NCBI RefSeq assembly: GCF_010500245.1
Contig: NZ_JAAGOX010000043.1
Location: forward strand, 62,001 to 126,000
Length of the DNA: 64,000 nucleotides
Direction of reading: 5' to 3'
Source of the DNA: Ruegeria sp. PrR005
GTDB taxonomy: Bacteria; Pseudomonadota; Alphaproteobacteria; Rhodobacterales; Rhodobacteraceae
This document shows positions 1 through 8,423 of this stretch, piece after piece. The notes beneath the pieces are model-generated. The model was not told the origin of the DNA. It saw nothing but the letters and a program-made list of their open reading frames with translations, and ran no database searches. Position numbers and translations under genes: made by a program. Each line of letters starts with the position of its first letter. The first letter of the stretch is position 1.

Positions 1-1
1 T

Positions 2-661
2 CCGCCCACAGCCACCGAAATGGAAACGGTGATGCAGAACTGGGCACTGGAAGAGGCAATGGTGCGCGAAGCCAGACTGCTGGGTCTTGATCAGGACGAC
101 AGCGTCATCCGCAACCGGTTACGGCAGAAAATGCTGTTCCTGGCAGAGGCACCGGCCGCAACGGCCACCCCGGAAGACCAGGTCCTGCTGGCGTTTTACG
201 AGGAAAACGCCGCGCGCTTCACCAGGCCCGCCCGGCTTTCGTTCCAGCAGGTGCTGTTGCCGCCGGATGCCGGAAAGGGTGACACTCAGGCAATGCTGGC
301 AGCGCTTGAGGCAGGCGCGCCACCGTCCCAGATCGGCCAGACAAGCTTGCTGCCCCAGACCATCGAGGCGCTTGATGTTTTGGGCGTGGACAGGGTTTTC
401 GGGGCCGGCACGGGCGATGCGATTTCCAGACTGCCCGTCGGCGCATGGAGTGGCCCTGTTCAAAGCGGCTACGGGTACCACCTGGTCCGGCTCGCCGCTT
501 TGACACCGCCAGCCCTGCCGCCCCTCGACGATGTGCGCGACCGGGTGCTGAGCGAATGGCGCACTGTACAAATGCGCGAGGTGCAGGAGCGATTCTCCGA
601 AGCGGTACTGGATCGCTATACGATCGAGCTGCCGCAGGTGCAGGAGGTTCTTGGCCAATGA
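2..661 (+). CDS. Parvulin-type peptidyl-prolyl cis-trans isomerase (5' end outside window)
   Basis: The frame is open from the window edge, so the N-terminus is missing; 219 residues are visible. The second half has a PpiC/rotamase layout: an FQQVLLP strand, the segment VFGAGTGDAISRLPVGAWSGPV and the terminal GYGYHLVRL strand typical of parvulins. Family members catalyse prolyl isomerisation and are usually periplasmic or membrane-anchored folding factors (SurA/PpiD type). Because the start is not in view, I cannot say whether it has a signal peptide or membrane anchor. The stop overlaps the start of the HupE-like gene (ATGA), so the two are probably co-translated. Confidence 0.8.
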   Translation, partial: PPTATEMETVMQNWALEEAMVREARLLGLDQDDSVIRNRLRQKMLFLAEAPAATATPEDQVLLAFYEENAARFTRPARLSFQQVLLPPDAGKGDTQAMLAALEAGAPPSQIGQTSLLPQTIEALDVLGVDRVFGAGTGDAISRLPVGAWSGPVQSGYGYHLVRLAALTPPALPPLDDVRDRVLSEWRTVQMREVQERFSEAVLDRYTIELPQVQEVLGQ

Positions 662-1656
662 GGGTGCTTATCGGCCTTGTCCTTGCCCTTTTTTCGACCC
701 TGACCCCGGCGCCTGTCGCTGCCCATGCGCTCGACCCCGGATATCTGGAACTGTCCTATCTGGATCAGGATCGCTGGCGCATCTTCTGGCGCGCGCCGGA
801 TGTGGGCGGGCGACCGATGAAACTTGCGGTGGTGCTCCCTGAGGCTTGTGAAACCAACGGGTTCGCGCCGCCCGCCTTTGATGGGCGCGCCTGGGTCACC
901 AGCGGTCTTGCAAGCTGCCCCGGAGGCCTGGCGGGCGGCACCCTGCGCATAGATGGCTTGGAGGAAACCCGGACCGATGTCCTGGTCCGCTACGAGTTGT
1001 CACCAAACCGCCCGCAGACCCAACGGCTGACCCCAGGCACGCCCGAATTCATCGTTCCGGCCGACCCGGGAAACCTCGAGGTTCTGACCAGCTATGTCTC
1101 ACTGGGTGTGTCGCATATCCTCGAAGGGGTCGATCACCTGCTTTTCGTTCTGGCGCTGCTTCTGCTGGTGCGCGACACCCGGCGCCTGTTTTGGACCGTC
1201 ACCGCCTTCACGCTGGCGCACAGTATCACGCTGGCGGCAGCATCGCTGGGGTGGGTCGCGGTGCCCTCTGTCCCGGTCGAAGTCGTAATCGCACTTTCGA
1301 TCGTGTTTCTCGCCTATGAACTGGCGCTGCCCCCGGACCGGCGGGATCCCCTGACGGAACGCTACCCGGCGATTGTCTCCTTCGGCTTTGGCCTTATCCA
1401 TGGCCTGGGCTTTGCCGGTGCCCTGCGCGAAATCGGCCTGCCGCAGAATGATATCCCGCTGGCGCTGTTTTCCTTCAATATCGGTGTCGAGATGGGCCAG
1501 CTTCTGTTTATCGGCGCGGTACTGGCGCTCGGCTGGGCCCTGAAACGGCTGCTTCCTGCGCTGGTGGCGGGCGCACCCGCCTTGCACCGGCTGACCAGCT
1601 ACGGGATCGGCAGCATCGCGGCCTTCTGGGTGATCGAGCGGCTGAGCGGGTTCTAG
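658..1656 (+). CDS. HupE/UreJ-family membrane protein
   Basis: A 332-residue protein starting at the ATG that overlaps the previous stop. It begins with a signal peptide (MRVLIGLVLALFSTLTPAPVAAHA), then a soluble extracytoplasmic domain to about residue 140. The membrane domain follows, with the HupE/UreJ signature: SHILEGVDHLLFVLALLL, then HSITLAAASLGW, then GFGLIHGLGFA, rich in His and Asp that could bind metal. HupE and UreJ are thought to move nickel, but this long signal-peptide subfamily is common in genomes without a nearby hydrogenase. No urease or hydrogenase gene is next to it, so substrate and function are open. Confidence 0.8.
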   Translation: MRVLIGLVLALFSTLTPAPVAAHALDPGYLELSYLDQDRWRIFWRAPDVGGRPMKLAVVLPEACETNGFAPPAFDGRAWVTSGLASCPGGLAGGTLRIDGLEETRTDVLVRYELSPNRPQTQRLTPGTPEFIVPADPGNLEVLTSYVSLGVSHILEGVDHLLFVLALLLLVRDTRRLFWTVTAFTLAHSITLAAASLGWVAVPSVPVEVVIALSIVFLAYELALPPDRRDPLTERYPAIVSFGFGLIHGLGFAGALREIGLPQNDIPLALFSFNIGVEMGQLLFIGAVLALGWALKRLLPALVAGAPALHRLTSYGIGSIAAFWVIERLSGF

Positions 1657-1680
1657 GCAGGCACCTGCTCAGCCCTTCGC

Positions 1681-4600
1681 TCAGGCGGCCTCTGGCTTGG
1701 CGGCGAGGATTCCGGCCCGCAAGGTCTCGCGCTTCTGCGCAACCGCCTTTGCGTGGCGTTCGCGAACATGTCCGTAACCCCGGATATGTTCCGGCAGGTC
1801 CAGCAACTCGGCGATCAGCCCCGGTTTTCCGGCCGAGACATGGGCGATGGCAAAGTCGATATCGGCCTCGTACTCGGCGAGCAACCGGCGGGCCAGACGC
1901 GCCTCGTCGGAATTGCGGAACGGGTCGAGGAGCGTTCCACGCAGGAACCGCAGCCGGTTCATCAGGCCAAAGGCCCGCATCGCCATCTTGCCCCTGATCG
2001 CGCCCTTGACCGGCTTACCGGTCTTGGGATCGGTCCCGCCAAAGGGCCAGGCGCCGAAATAGAATGTCAGCTCCATGTCACCCTCGAAACTCTCGCCCAG
2101 CGCCTTGCGGAAGGACGGCTTGCTGTAAAGCCGGGCGACCTCCCACTCGTCCTTGACCGCCAGCAGCTTGTAGTACCCCCGCGCCACCGCACCCACCGCA
2201 CCGGCCTCCAGCCCGGCGGCGCGAACCCGAGCCACCATGTCGGCATAGCGTTTGGCCAGCGCGGCATCGCGATAGGCGGTCAGTTCCGCCACGCGCAAAT
2301 CAACCGTCTCCTCCGGCGTCGGTTGGCGGCGTTCGGCCAAATCGACAGGGGCATCGTCGCCCGCCAACCGCCGGGCGGCACCCGGATCGGCCAGCGCCAG
2401 CCGTCCCAGATCAAAGGCTTGCTTGTTGCGCGAAACCGCCACGCCGTTCAGCTCGATCGCGCGGTGAATTGCCTCGATCGACAGCGGGATACCGCCCTGC
2501 TGCCAGGCCGCGCCCATCAGGACCATATTGGCAAAGACCCGGTCGCCCATGACCCGTTCGGCCAGATGCTGAGCCTCCAATACCAGCGCATCGGTCCCCA
2601 ACAGCCCGGTCAGGCGGGCGGCCTGTTCCGCACCGTTCAATTGCCAGTCGGGGTTCCTTGAGAACTCCGAGGTCGGCACCACGGTCGTATCGCTGACCGC
2701 CACCGACTTGCCCGGCGTCAGTTTCGACAGCGCCTCGTCGCCCGCCGCCACCACCAGATCGCAGCCAATGAGCGCATCCGCCTCGCCTGCCGCGATACGC
2801 GTCGCGCGCATCTGCTCGGGGCTGAGCGCGATCTTGATGTGGCTGTGGACCGCGCCGTATTTCTGCGCCAGCCCGGTGATGTCGAGGTTCGAGGAATAGA
2901 AACCGTCGGCATGGGCCGCAACCGCCAGCGTCTGGCCCACGGTCACAACCCCGGCGCCCCCGATACCCGAAACAAGAATCGACCACGACCCGTCGATGGC
3001 ACGTGGACGCGGCGCCGGCAGGTGGCTCACGTCGATCTCGACCTCGGCCGCCTGCACCTTGCGCGGGGTCGCGCCGGTGACGGTCACGAAAGAGGGGCAG
3101 AACCCCTCGACGCAGGAGAAATCCTTGTTGCAGGACGACTGGTTGATCATCCGCTTTCGCCCAAACTCGGTTTCCAGCGGCTCGATCGCCATGCAGGCCG
3201 AGACGGTGGAACAGTCGCCGCAGCCTTCGCAGACCTCAGGATTGATGAACACCCGCTTGTCCGGGTCGACCCATTTGCCGCGCTTGCGCAGGCGCCGCCG
3301 CTCGGTGGCGCAGGGCTGGTCATAGATGATGACGGTGACGCCGGGCAGCTTGCGCATCTCACCCTGCACCACCGCCAGTTCGGTGCGCGGATGCAGGGTG
3401 ACCCCCTCGCCCAGCGCCTTGCCCTCGTATTTCTCGGGCTCGTCCGACACCAGCGCGACCCGCCCCACGCCCTCGGCCTTAAGCTGGCGCACCATCTGTT
3501 CCGGGCTGACCTCGCCATCATGTGGCTGCCCGCCGGTCATCGACACAAACCCGTTATGCAGCAGCTTGTAGGTCATCGTGGCCTTGGCCGCGACCGCCGC
3601 GCGAATGGCCATCAGACCAGAATGAAAATAGGTCCCGTCGCCCATGTTGGCGAACACATGCGTCTCGTCGGTGAACGGGTATTGCCCCAGCCACATCGCA
3701 CCCTCGCCGCCCATATGGCTGACCGAGTTGGTTTTGGCCGGGTCCCGCATCATCGCCATCGTATGGCACCCGATCCCGGCCAGCGCCCGGCTGCCGTCGA
3801 TCACCTGGGTCGAGCGACCGTGCGGGCAGCCCGCACAGAATGACGGCGCCCGGATCACCCCGCCCGCCAGCGCCGGTGGCCGGTTGGGATGGTTCGGCAT
3901 CGACAGGCCGCAGTCGGGGTCGGTTTCCTGCGCCACCCGCACCAGAATGCGGGTGACCATGTTCGGATCGATCTCGCCAAACCCCGGGAAGGCCGTATCG
4001 CCCGCCTGCGGGTCATAGGCCCGGCCCGAGAATGTCTTGCCCACGATCCGGGGCGCGCGCGCCGTTCCATAAAGGCTGGCGCGGATCTGATCCTCCAGCA
4101 TTCCGCGTTTTTCCTCGACCACGACGATTGCGTCGAGCCCTTCGGCGAATTCCCTGATCACCGTATCGTCGAGCGGCCAGATCATGCCGACCTTCAACAG
4201 CCGCACCGGCATCCCGCCCAGTTTCCCGTCGCGATAGCCAAGCCCCGACAGCGCCTGGTTCAGGTCCTGCCAGGCCTTGCCAGCCGCGACCACGCCGATC
4301 CGCGCATCGGACGCGCCGCTGATCCGGTTCAGCCCGTTCACCCGGGCGTAATCCAGCGCCTTGCGCAGCTTGACGTCCCACAGCACCCGCTCCTGCTCCA
4401 GTATCGGCACAAAGGGTTTGATGGAGGTGTCCGGGCCGCCGTCCTCGGGCAGCACGATGGCCGGGCTGTCCGGCGCCACATAGACCGAGCCGCCGCCCTC
4501 GACCACATCGGTCACCAGCTTCATGCCGACGATGGTCGACGAAAACCGGCTCATCGCGATCCCGTGCAACCCCATGTCGAGCACGTCCTGCGCATTCGCA

Positions 4601-5136
4601 GGCGCCAGAAGCGGCACGCCCAGCGAGGCGAAGTTCATGTCGGAATAGCACGCAACGGTCGAGGATTTGGCCCCGTGGTCATCGCCCACCAGCATCAGCG
4701 AGCCGCCCTTGGGATTGGTCCCCGACAGGTTCGCATGCCGCAGCGGATCCATCGACCGGTCCATGCCCGGCGCCTTGCCGTACCAGATCGAGAACACCCC
4801 ATCCACACGCGCGCCGGGGAACAGGCCCACCATCTGCGACCCCCAGGTCGCGGTGGCGGCCAGATCCTCGTTCACCCCCGGCTGGAAATGGATGTTATGC
4901 GCCTTCAGCTCTTTCTCGGCCTGCCACAGCGCAATGTCATAGGTGCCCATGGGCGAGCCGCGATAGCCCGAGATATAGCCGCCGGTATTCAGCCCCGCCG
5001 CCGCATCGCGCCGGTGCTGCTGGATCGGCAGCCGCACCAGCGCCTGCATCCCGGTCATATAGACCCAGCCCTCGTCCTGGTGCAGCCGGTCGCGCAGGGT
5101 CATGCCAAGGCGTTTGGGGGGCGTCTGGTCGGTCAT
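1681..5136 (-). CDS. Indolepyruvate ferredoxin oxidoreductase, fused alpha-beta type
   Basis: A 1151-residue fusion of the thiamine-diphosphate subunit (IorA-like) and the gamma/beta subunit (IorB-like). It oxidatively decarboxylates arylpyruvates from aromatic amino-acid transamination to aryl-acetyl-CoA, reducing ferredoxin. Visible in order: the pyruvate-oxidoreductase N-terminal domain; CAGCPHG near residue 434; the ThDP motif GDGTYFHSG near 499; a cysteine-rich iron-sulfur segment (CEGCGDC and following Cys) from about 634 to 690; and the gamma domain starting GIGGAGVVTVG near 727. AAGGGAGA lies 6 bases before the ATG. It converges on the HupE-like gene with only 24 bases between stops. 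The long reading frame opposite is a shadow. Confidence 0.93.
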   Translation of the reverse strand: MTDQTPPKRLGMTLRDRLHQDEGWVYMTGMQALVRLPIQQHRRDAAAGLNTGGYISGYRGSPMGTYDIALWQAEKELKAHNIHFQPGVNEDLAATATWGSQMVGLFPGARVDGVFSIWYGKAPGMDRSMDPLRHANLSGTNPKGGSLMLVGDDHGAKSSTVACYSDMNFASLGVPLLAPANAQDVLDMGLHGIAMSRFSSTIVGMKLVTDVVEGGGSVYVAPDSPAIVLPEDGGPDTSIKPFVPILEQERVLWDVKLRKALDYARVNGLNRISGASDARIGVVAAGKAWQDLNQALSGLGYRDGKLGGMPVRLLKVGMIWPLDDTVIREFAEGLDAIVVVEEKRGMLEDQIRASLYGTARAPRIVGKTFSGRAYDPQAGDTAFPGFGEIDPNMVTRILVRVAQETDPDCGLSMPNHPNRPPALAGGVIRAPSFCAGCPHGRSTQVIDGSRALAGIGCHTMAMMRDPAKTNSVSHMGGEGAMWLGQYPFTDETHVFANMGDGTYFHSGLMAIRAAVAAKATMTYKLLHNGFVSMTGGQPHDGEVSPEQMVRQLKAEGVGRVALVSDEPEKYEGKALGEGVTLHPRTELAVVQGEMRKLPGVTVIIYDQPCATERRRLRKRGKWVDPDKRVFINPEVCEGCGDCSTVSACMAIEPLETEFGRKRMINQSSCNKDFSCVEGFCPSFVTVTGATPRKVQAAEVEIDVSHLPAPRPRAIDGSWSILVSGIGGAGVVTVGQTLAVAAHADGFYSSNLDITGLAQKYGAVHSHIKIALSPEQMRATRIAAGEADALIGCDLVVAAGDEALSKLTPGKSVAVSDTTVVPTSEFSRNPDWQLNGAEQAARLTGLLGTDALVLEAQHLAERVMGDRVFANMVLMGAAWQQGGIPLSIEAIHRAIELNGVAVSRNKQAFDLGRLALADPGAARRLAGDDAPVDLAERRQPTPEETVDLRVAELTAYRDAALAKRYADMVARVRAAGLEAGAVGAVARGYYKLLAVKDEWEVARLYSKPSFRKALGESFEGDMELTFYFGAWPFGGTDPKTGKPVKGAIRGKMAMRAFGLMNRLRFLRGTLLDPFRNSDEARLARRLLAEYEADIDFAIAHVSAGKPGLIAELLDLPEHIRGYGHVRERHAKAVAQKRETLRAGILAAKPEAA

Positions 5137-5322
5137 GCGGCATCTCCCTTTGTGCCCCGGTGGACCTCTGCCATGACCGCACGGCGGTACGGGGTTGCGA
5201 TCATCGTCATGTCCTCCCTCTCCGAAATCGACTGTAAGGATTTTCGGCGCCTGGCCAATCCTTTCAACAGCGCCGGAGCAGGCAGGAAGCCCTTTGCCGC
5301 CACGTAACCTGCGGCGCGCCCG

Positions 5323-5967
5323 TCACCAGTCGACGTCAAAGGCGCGCACCACCGCGCGAACCTGTTCTTCGCTCAAGGCGCGCGGGTTCATCCCCCGGGT
5401 CAGCAGGGCCAGCCTGGCGGTCTCCTCCAGCTCCTCGATGGCATAGGCCGCCGCCCACAGATCCTTGCCCGCCACCACCGGCCCATGGTTGGCCAGCAGC
5501 ACCGCCGAGCGTTTGCCCGCCAGCCCACGCACCGCCGCGCCCATGCCTGCGTCACCGGGCAGAAAGAACGGCAACAGCTGCACCTTGCCCAGTCGCATCA
5601 GCGCATAGGGTGTCAGCGTCGGCAGCACATTGTCGGGATCAACCTCGGGCAGCATCGACAGCGCGACAGAATGGGTCGAGTGCAGATGCACCACCCCGCC
5701 CGTCCCGGCCCGCGTGTCATAAAACGCCGAATGCAGCGGGATTTCCTTGGTCGGCGCATCGCCGCCCAGATGGCGGAAATCCCCGGACAACAGGCTGATA
5801 CGGGCCGGATCGAGAAAGCCCATCGAACTGCCCGTGGGTGTCACCAGCAGGCGCCCGTCGGACAATCGAACCGAGATATTGCCCGAGGCACCGCAGGTCA
5901 GCCCGCGGTCGAACATCGACTTGGCGATGCGGCAGATATCCTCGCGGGCGCGCGCCTCTTCGCTCAT
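5323..5967 (-). CDS. otnC: Class II aldolase/adducin family protein, probable 3-oxo-tetronate 4-phosphate decarboxylase
   Basis: 214 residues of the class II aldolase fold. The metal site is visible as HLHSTHS (two metal-binding His) plus a distal His in LANHGPV, with the substrate-phosphate loop CGASGNIS near the N-terminus. Length and sequence fit OtnC, which decarboxylates 3-oxo-4-phosphotetronates to dihydroxyacetone phosphate and CO2. The 4-base overlap with an OtnK-type kinase gene strongly supports this over L-fuculose-1-phosphate aldolase. It is the last gene of the coupled operon that starts near 8265. Substrate stereochemistry cannot be read from the sequence. Confidence 0.85.
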   Translation of the reverse strand: MSEEARAREDICRIAKSMFDRGLTCGASGNISVRLSDGRLLVTPTGSSMGFLDPARISLLSGDFRHLGGDAPTKEIPLHSAFYDTRAGTGGVVHLHSTHSVALSMLPEVDPDNVLPTLTPYALMRLGKVQLLPFFLPGDAGMGAAVRGLAGKRSAVLLANHGPVVAGKDLWAAAYAIEELEETARLALLTRGMNPRALSEEQVRAVVRAFDVDW

Positions 5968-7193
5968 CCCCGGCCCTCCATCAGCGCCAGCGCGGTTTCA
6001 AAGAAATCTTCGTCCCCGAAATTCCCCGATTTCAGCGCCAAGGCGACATTTCGCCCCTCGATCCGCACCACCGGCACGCCCGGCGCGATCCGGGGGCCGA
6101 TGTTCAGAACCCCGGCCTTCAGCCCCGAAACGACCGCGCCCGAGGTCTCGCCGCCCGCCACCACAATCCGGCTGTACCCGCGTTCCACCAGCGCGGCGGC
6201 CAGTTGCGAAAACAGCCCCTCGATGGCATGTGCTGCAACCTCGCGCCCATATGTCTCCTGCGCGGCCTGCACAACCTGCGGGTCGGCCGAGGAATAGACC
6301 AGTGGGCCCCCCTCTTGCGCCACAACCCAATCGGCCAGCAGCGCCGCCGTGACCGCCCCGGAAACCACCGCCTCGGCGGTCACCTCAAATGCCGGATGTG
6401 CGGCGGCGTATCTTGCCACCTGCGCCCGCGTCGCTCGCGAACAGGAACCCGACAAGACAACCCCCGGCCCCGTCACCACCTGCCAGCCCGGCTGCGCCGG
6501 TGTCGCGCCATGATTGGCGGGCAGGCCCAGCGCAATCCCCGAACCGCCGCAGATCAACACCTGCCCCCGCGCCGCCTGACCGATGGCAAAGAGATCCGCA
6601 TCGCGGATCGCATCGACGATCACCATCGCGCGCGCCTCGGGCAGGGCCGCGACAATCGCCTCACTACCCTGCGCCACCACCTGCGCCGGAACGTGCGCGA
6701 CAGGCCAGGTGGTCTGCACCGCCAGAACCCGGCGCAGATCGGCGTCTGTCATCGGGGTCAGCGGATGATCCTGCATCCCGCTTTCGTTCAACAGCCGGTC
6801 GCCGACAAACAGATGCCCCTGATAGACCGAGCGCCCATTTTCAGGAAAGGCGGGGCAAACCAGCACATGCCGCGCCCCCAGTCGCTCGGCCAGCGCCTCC
6901 AGCACCGGGCCGATATTGCCCTCGGGCGTGCTGTCGAAGGTCGAACACACCTTGGAAACGATCTGCTGACATCCTTGCGCCAACAGCCAGTCGCAGGCGG
7001 CAAGACTGTCGCGGACAGCCTCCTCCACCGGGGCCGTGCGCGATTTCAAAGCCACCACGCCCGCATCCAGCGACCCCTCCGCCGGACCATCGGGCACACC
7101 GATGAACTGCGCCACGCGAAACCCGGCCTCGGCCAGTGTCAGGGCAATGTCGGACGCGCCGGTAAAGTCATCCGCGATGACGCCGATCTTCAT
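5964..7193 (-). CDS. otnK: Four-carbon acid sugar kinase family protein (3-oxo-tetronate kinase)
   Basis: 409 residues of the former DUF1537 family. The N-terminus IGVIADDFTGASDIAL is the family hallmark. The C-terminal nucleotide-binding domain shows VVAGGETSGAVV and a late GPRIAPGVP segment. OtnK-type enzymes phosphorylate 3-oxo-tetronates at C4 with ATP, feeding OtnC; relatives act on threonate, erythronate or isoapionate derivatives. Start and stop overlap both neighbours by 4 bases, so lactonase-like, kinase and decarboxylase are made as one unit. The usual partners LtnD, DenD and OtnI are absent from the locus. Confidence 0.9.
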   Translation of the reverse strand: MKIGVIADDFTGASDIALTLAEAGFRVAQFIGVPDGPAEGSLDAGVVALKSRTAPVEEAVRDSLAACDWLLAQGCQQIVSKVCSTFDSTPEGNIGPVLEALAERLGARHVLVCPAFPENGRSVYQGHLFVGDRLLNESGMQDHPLTPMTDADLRRVLAVQTTWPVAHVPAQVVAQGSEAIVAALPEARAMVIVDAIRDADLFAIGQAARGQVLICGGSGIALGLPANHGATPAQPGWQVVTGPGVVLSGSCSRATRAQVARYAAAHPAFEVTAEAVVSGAVTAALLADWVVAQEGGPLVYSSADPQVVQAAQETYGREVAAHAIEGLFSQLAAALVERGYSRIVVAGGETSGAVVSGLKAGVLNIGPRIAPGVPVVRIEGRNVALALKSGNFGDEDFFETALALMEGRG

Positions 7194-7987
7194 ATGCTGA
7201 TCTCCCGATCCGGTCCCTTGTCCAGTCTGGTGATATGCGCTGCCACCCCGGATGGAAACACCTTGCGCACCAGTGGGTCATGCCCCGGCACGATCAACTC
7301 CCGGCGCGAGGCCAGTTTTTCCAGCCGGGTGAATCCCTCCAGCATGTCCTCCATGTCGACCACGATGGGAAAGGGTTTTCTCAGCCAGAGGTTCTCGTAG
7401 AAATGCGCCGCGTCCGAGGCCAGCACCAGCCATCCGGCGGTGGTGCGCACCCGCACCGCCTGCAACCCGCGCGAATGGCCGCCGATGCAATGCACCGTTA
7501 CACCATCGGCGATCTCGGCATCGCCCTCGTGAAAACTCAGCTTGCCGCGATAGAGCCGCGTCACCGCCTCGCACACGTGACCGGCGGTAAAGGGCATGCG
7601 CAGCGTGTCGTGGCACATGCAGGGTCCGGTGGCATAGGCCATCTCGGCCGCTTGCAGATGCAGATGCGCATTGGGAAACAGCGCCAACCCGCCCGCATGG
7701 TCGTAATGCAGATGGGTCACGATGACCTCGTCCACCTCGTCGGGGCGGACCCCCAGCGGCGCCAGCGCCGCGCGGGGGTCGATCCTGATCGGTCGGCCCC
7801 GGTCGCGCGCCTCGCCATCGTCATAGCCGGTATCGACCAGGATCACCCGGTCGCCGCGCCGCAGCAGCCACATGTAATAGTCCATCGCATGCGGCGCATC
7901 GTGATTGTCGTCAAAGATGAAGCTGTCCGCGCGGGTCCGGTTGTCGCGATCGGCGTATTTCACCGCATGCACTTCCCAATCGCTCAT
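7190..7987 (-). CDS. Metallo-beta-lactamase-fold lactonase-like hydrolase
   Basis: 265 residues with the dinuclear-metal motif HLHYDHAG (about residues 88-95), a further metal His in GGHSRG, an Asp in ASDAAH and a late His in VPGHDP. This is the arrangement of the N-acyl-homoserine-lactonase (AiiA/AttM) branch of the fold. Automated annotation would call it an AHL lactonase. Embedded and translationally coupled in an operon for four-carbon sugar acids, it more likely opens a sugar-acid lactone. That assignment is inference from context; activity on acyl-homoserine lactones cannot be excluded. Confidence 0.82.
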   Translation of the reverse strand: MSDWEVHAVKYADRDNRTRADSFIFDDNHDAPHAMDYYMWLLRRGDRVILVDTGYDDGEARDRGRPIRIDPRAALAPLGVRPDEVDEVIVTHLHYDHAGGLALFPNAHLHLQAAEMAYATGPCMCHDTLRMPFTAGHVCEAVTRLYRGKLSFHEGDAEIADGVTVHCIGGHSRGLQAVRVRTTAGWLVLASDAAHFYENLWLRKPFPIVVDMEDMLEGFTRLEKLASRRELIVPGHDPLVRKVFPSGVAAHITRLDKGPDREISI

Positions 7988-8265
7988 CGGATCACCTCCT
8001 CGTAGAACCGCACCGTCTTTTCGGCCACCATGCCCGCGACGGCGGCATCGAAGGCCATGTAATGCGCGCTGACCAGATGCGCGTCAAAGGCGCGCCGGTC
8101 GTCATAGATTTCATAGAGGAATATCTCGCCGCCGTCGCGGCAGATGTCGAATTGGCGACACCCCGGCTCCAGTGTCCGCGACGCGCGCGCATTCTCGATC
8201 ATCAGGGGCAGAAAGGCAGCCATCCTCTCGAGATGAATCCTGAAGGTTACAGTGACAGCGAACAT
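7984..8265 (-). CDS. ABM-fold protein (putative quinol monooxygenase/LsrG-like)
   Basis: 93 residues from the ATG at 8265, which has GGAGG 4 bases upstream; a longer in-frame start exists but lacks a site. The small ferredoxin-like ABM fold is recognisable from MFAVTVTFRI, the central EPGCRQFDI strand, FLYEIYDDRRAFDAH and the conserved AHYMAF. Members include cofactor-free monooxygenases and the sugar-phosphate isomerase LsrG. Genes of this type are frequent in sugar-catabolic operons, so an isomerase or mutarotase-like role is plausible here. It is the first gene of the minus-strand operon and overlaps the lactonase-like gene by 4 bases. Confidence 0.8.
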   Translation of the reverse strand: MFAVTVTFRIHLERMAAFLPLMIENARASRTLEPGCRQFDICRDGGEIFLYEIYDDRRAFDAHLVSAHYMAFDAAVAGMVAEKTVRFYEEVIR

Positions 8266-8337
8266 CCCGCCTCCCCGCTCCGGCCTGGCAAAGCTTTTGT
8301 CTTGTCGATTGACGGTAGACATACCGCGTTTCTTTTC

Positions 8338-8355
8338 GTATGCGTTAACGTATAC
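8338..8355. promoter_or_regulatory. Near-perfect palindrome in the divergent promoter region, probable GntR operator
   Basis: GTATGCGTTAACGTATAC is an 18-bp inverted repeat centred on GTTAAC with one mismatched pair. It lies between the divergent operons, 72 bases before the ABM-fold start and 68 bases before the dehydrogenase start. It is A+T-rich compared with its surroundings. The third gene of the plus-strand operon encodes an FCD-type GntR regulator, and such regulators commonly bind short palindromes in the divergent promoter they control. Binding is inferred. Confidence 0.6.
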
Positions 8356-8423
8356 ATTGTCAACATTTCAGAAAACCACCCGCGCCCCTGTCGCGGACGC
8401 CGTCAGAAAGGGACCGAACCCAG

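Noticed and set aside
3889-5307. Long plus-strand frame opposite the indolepyruvate oxidoreductase gene
   Set aside because: High-GC shadow frame with His/Arg/Pro-rich, family-less translation; the minus-strand gene has all expected motifs.
5133-5339. Small open frame upstream of the indolepyruvate oxidoreductase
   Set aside because: It overlaps both neighbours' ends and lacks a recognisable start signal or conserved sequence.
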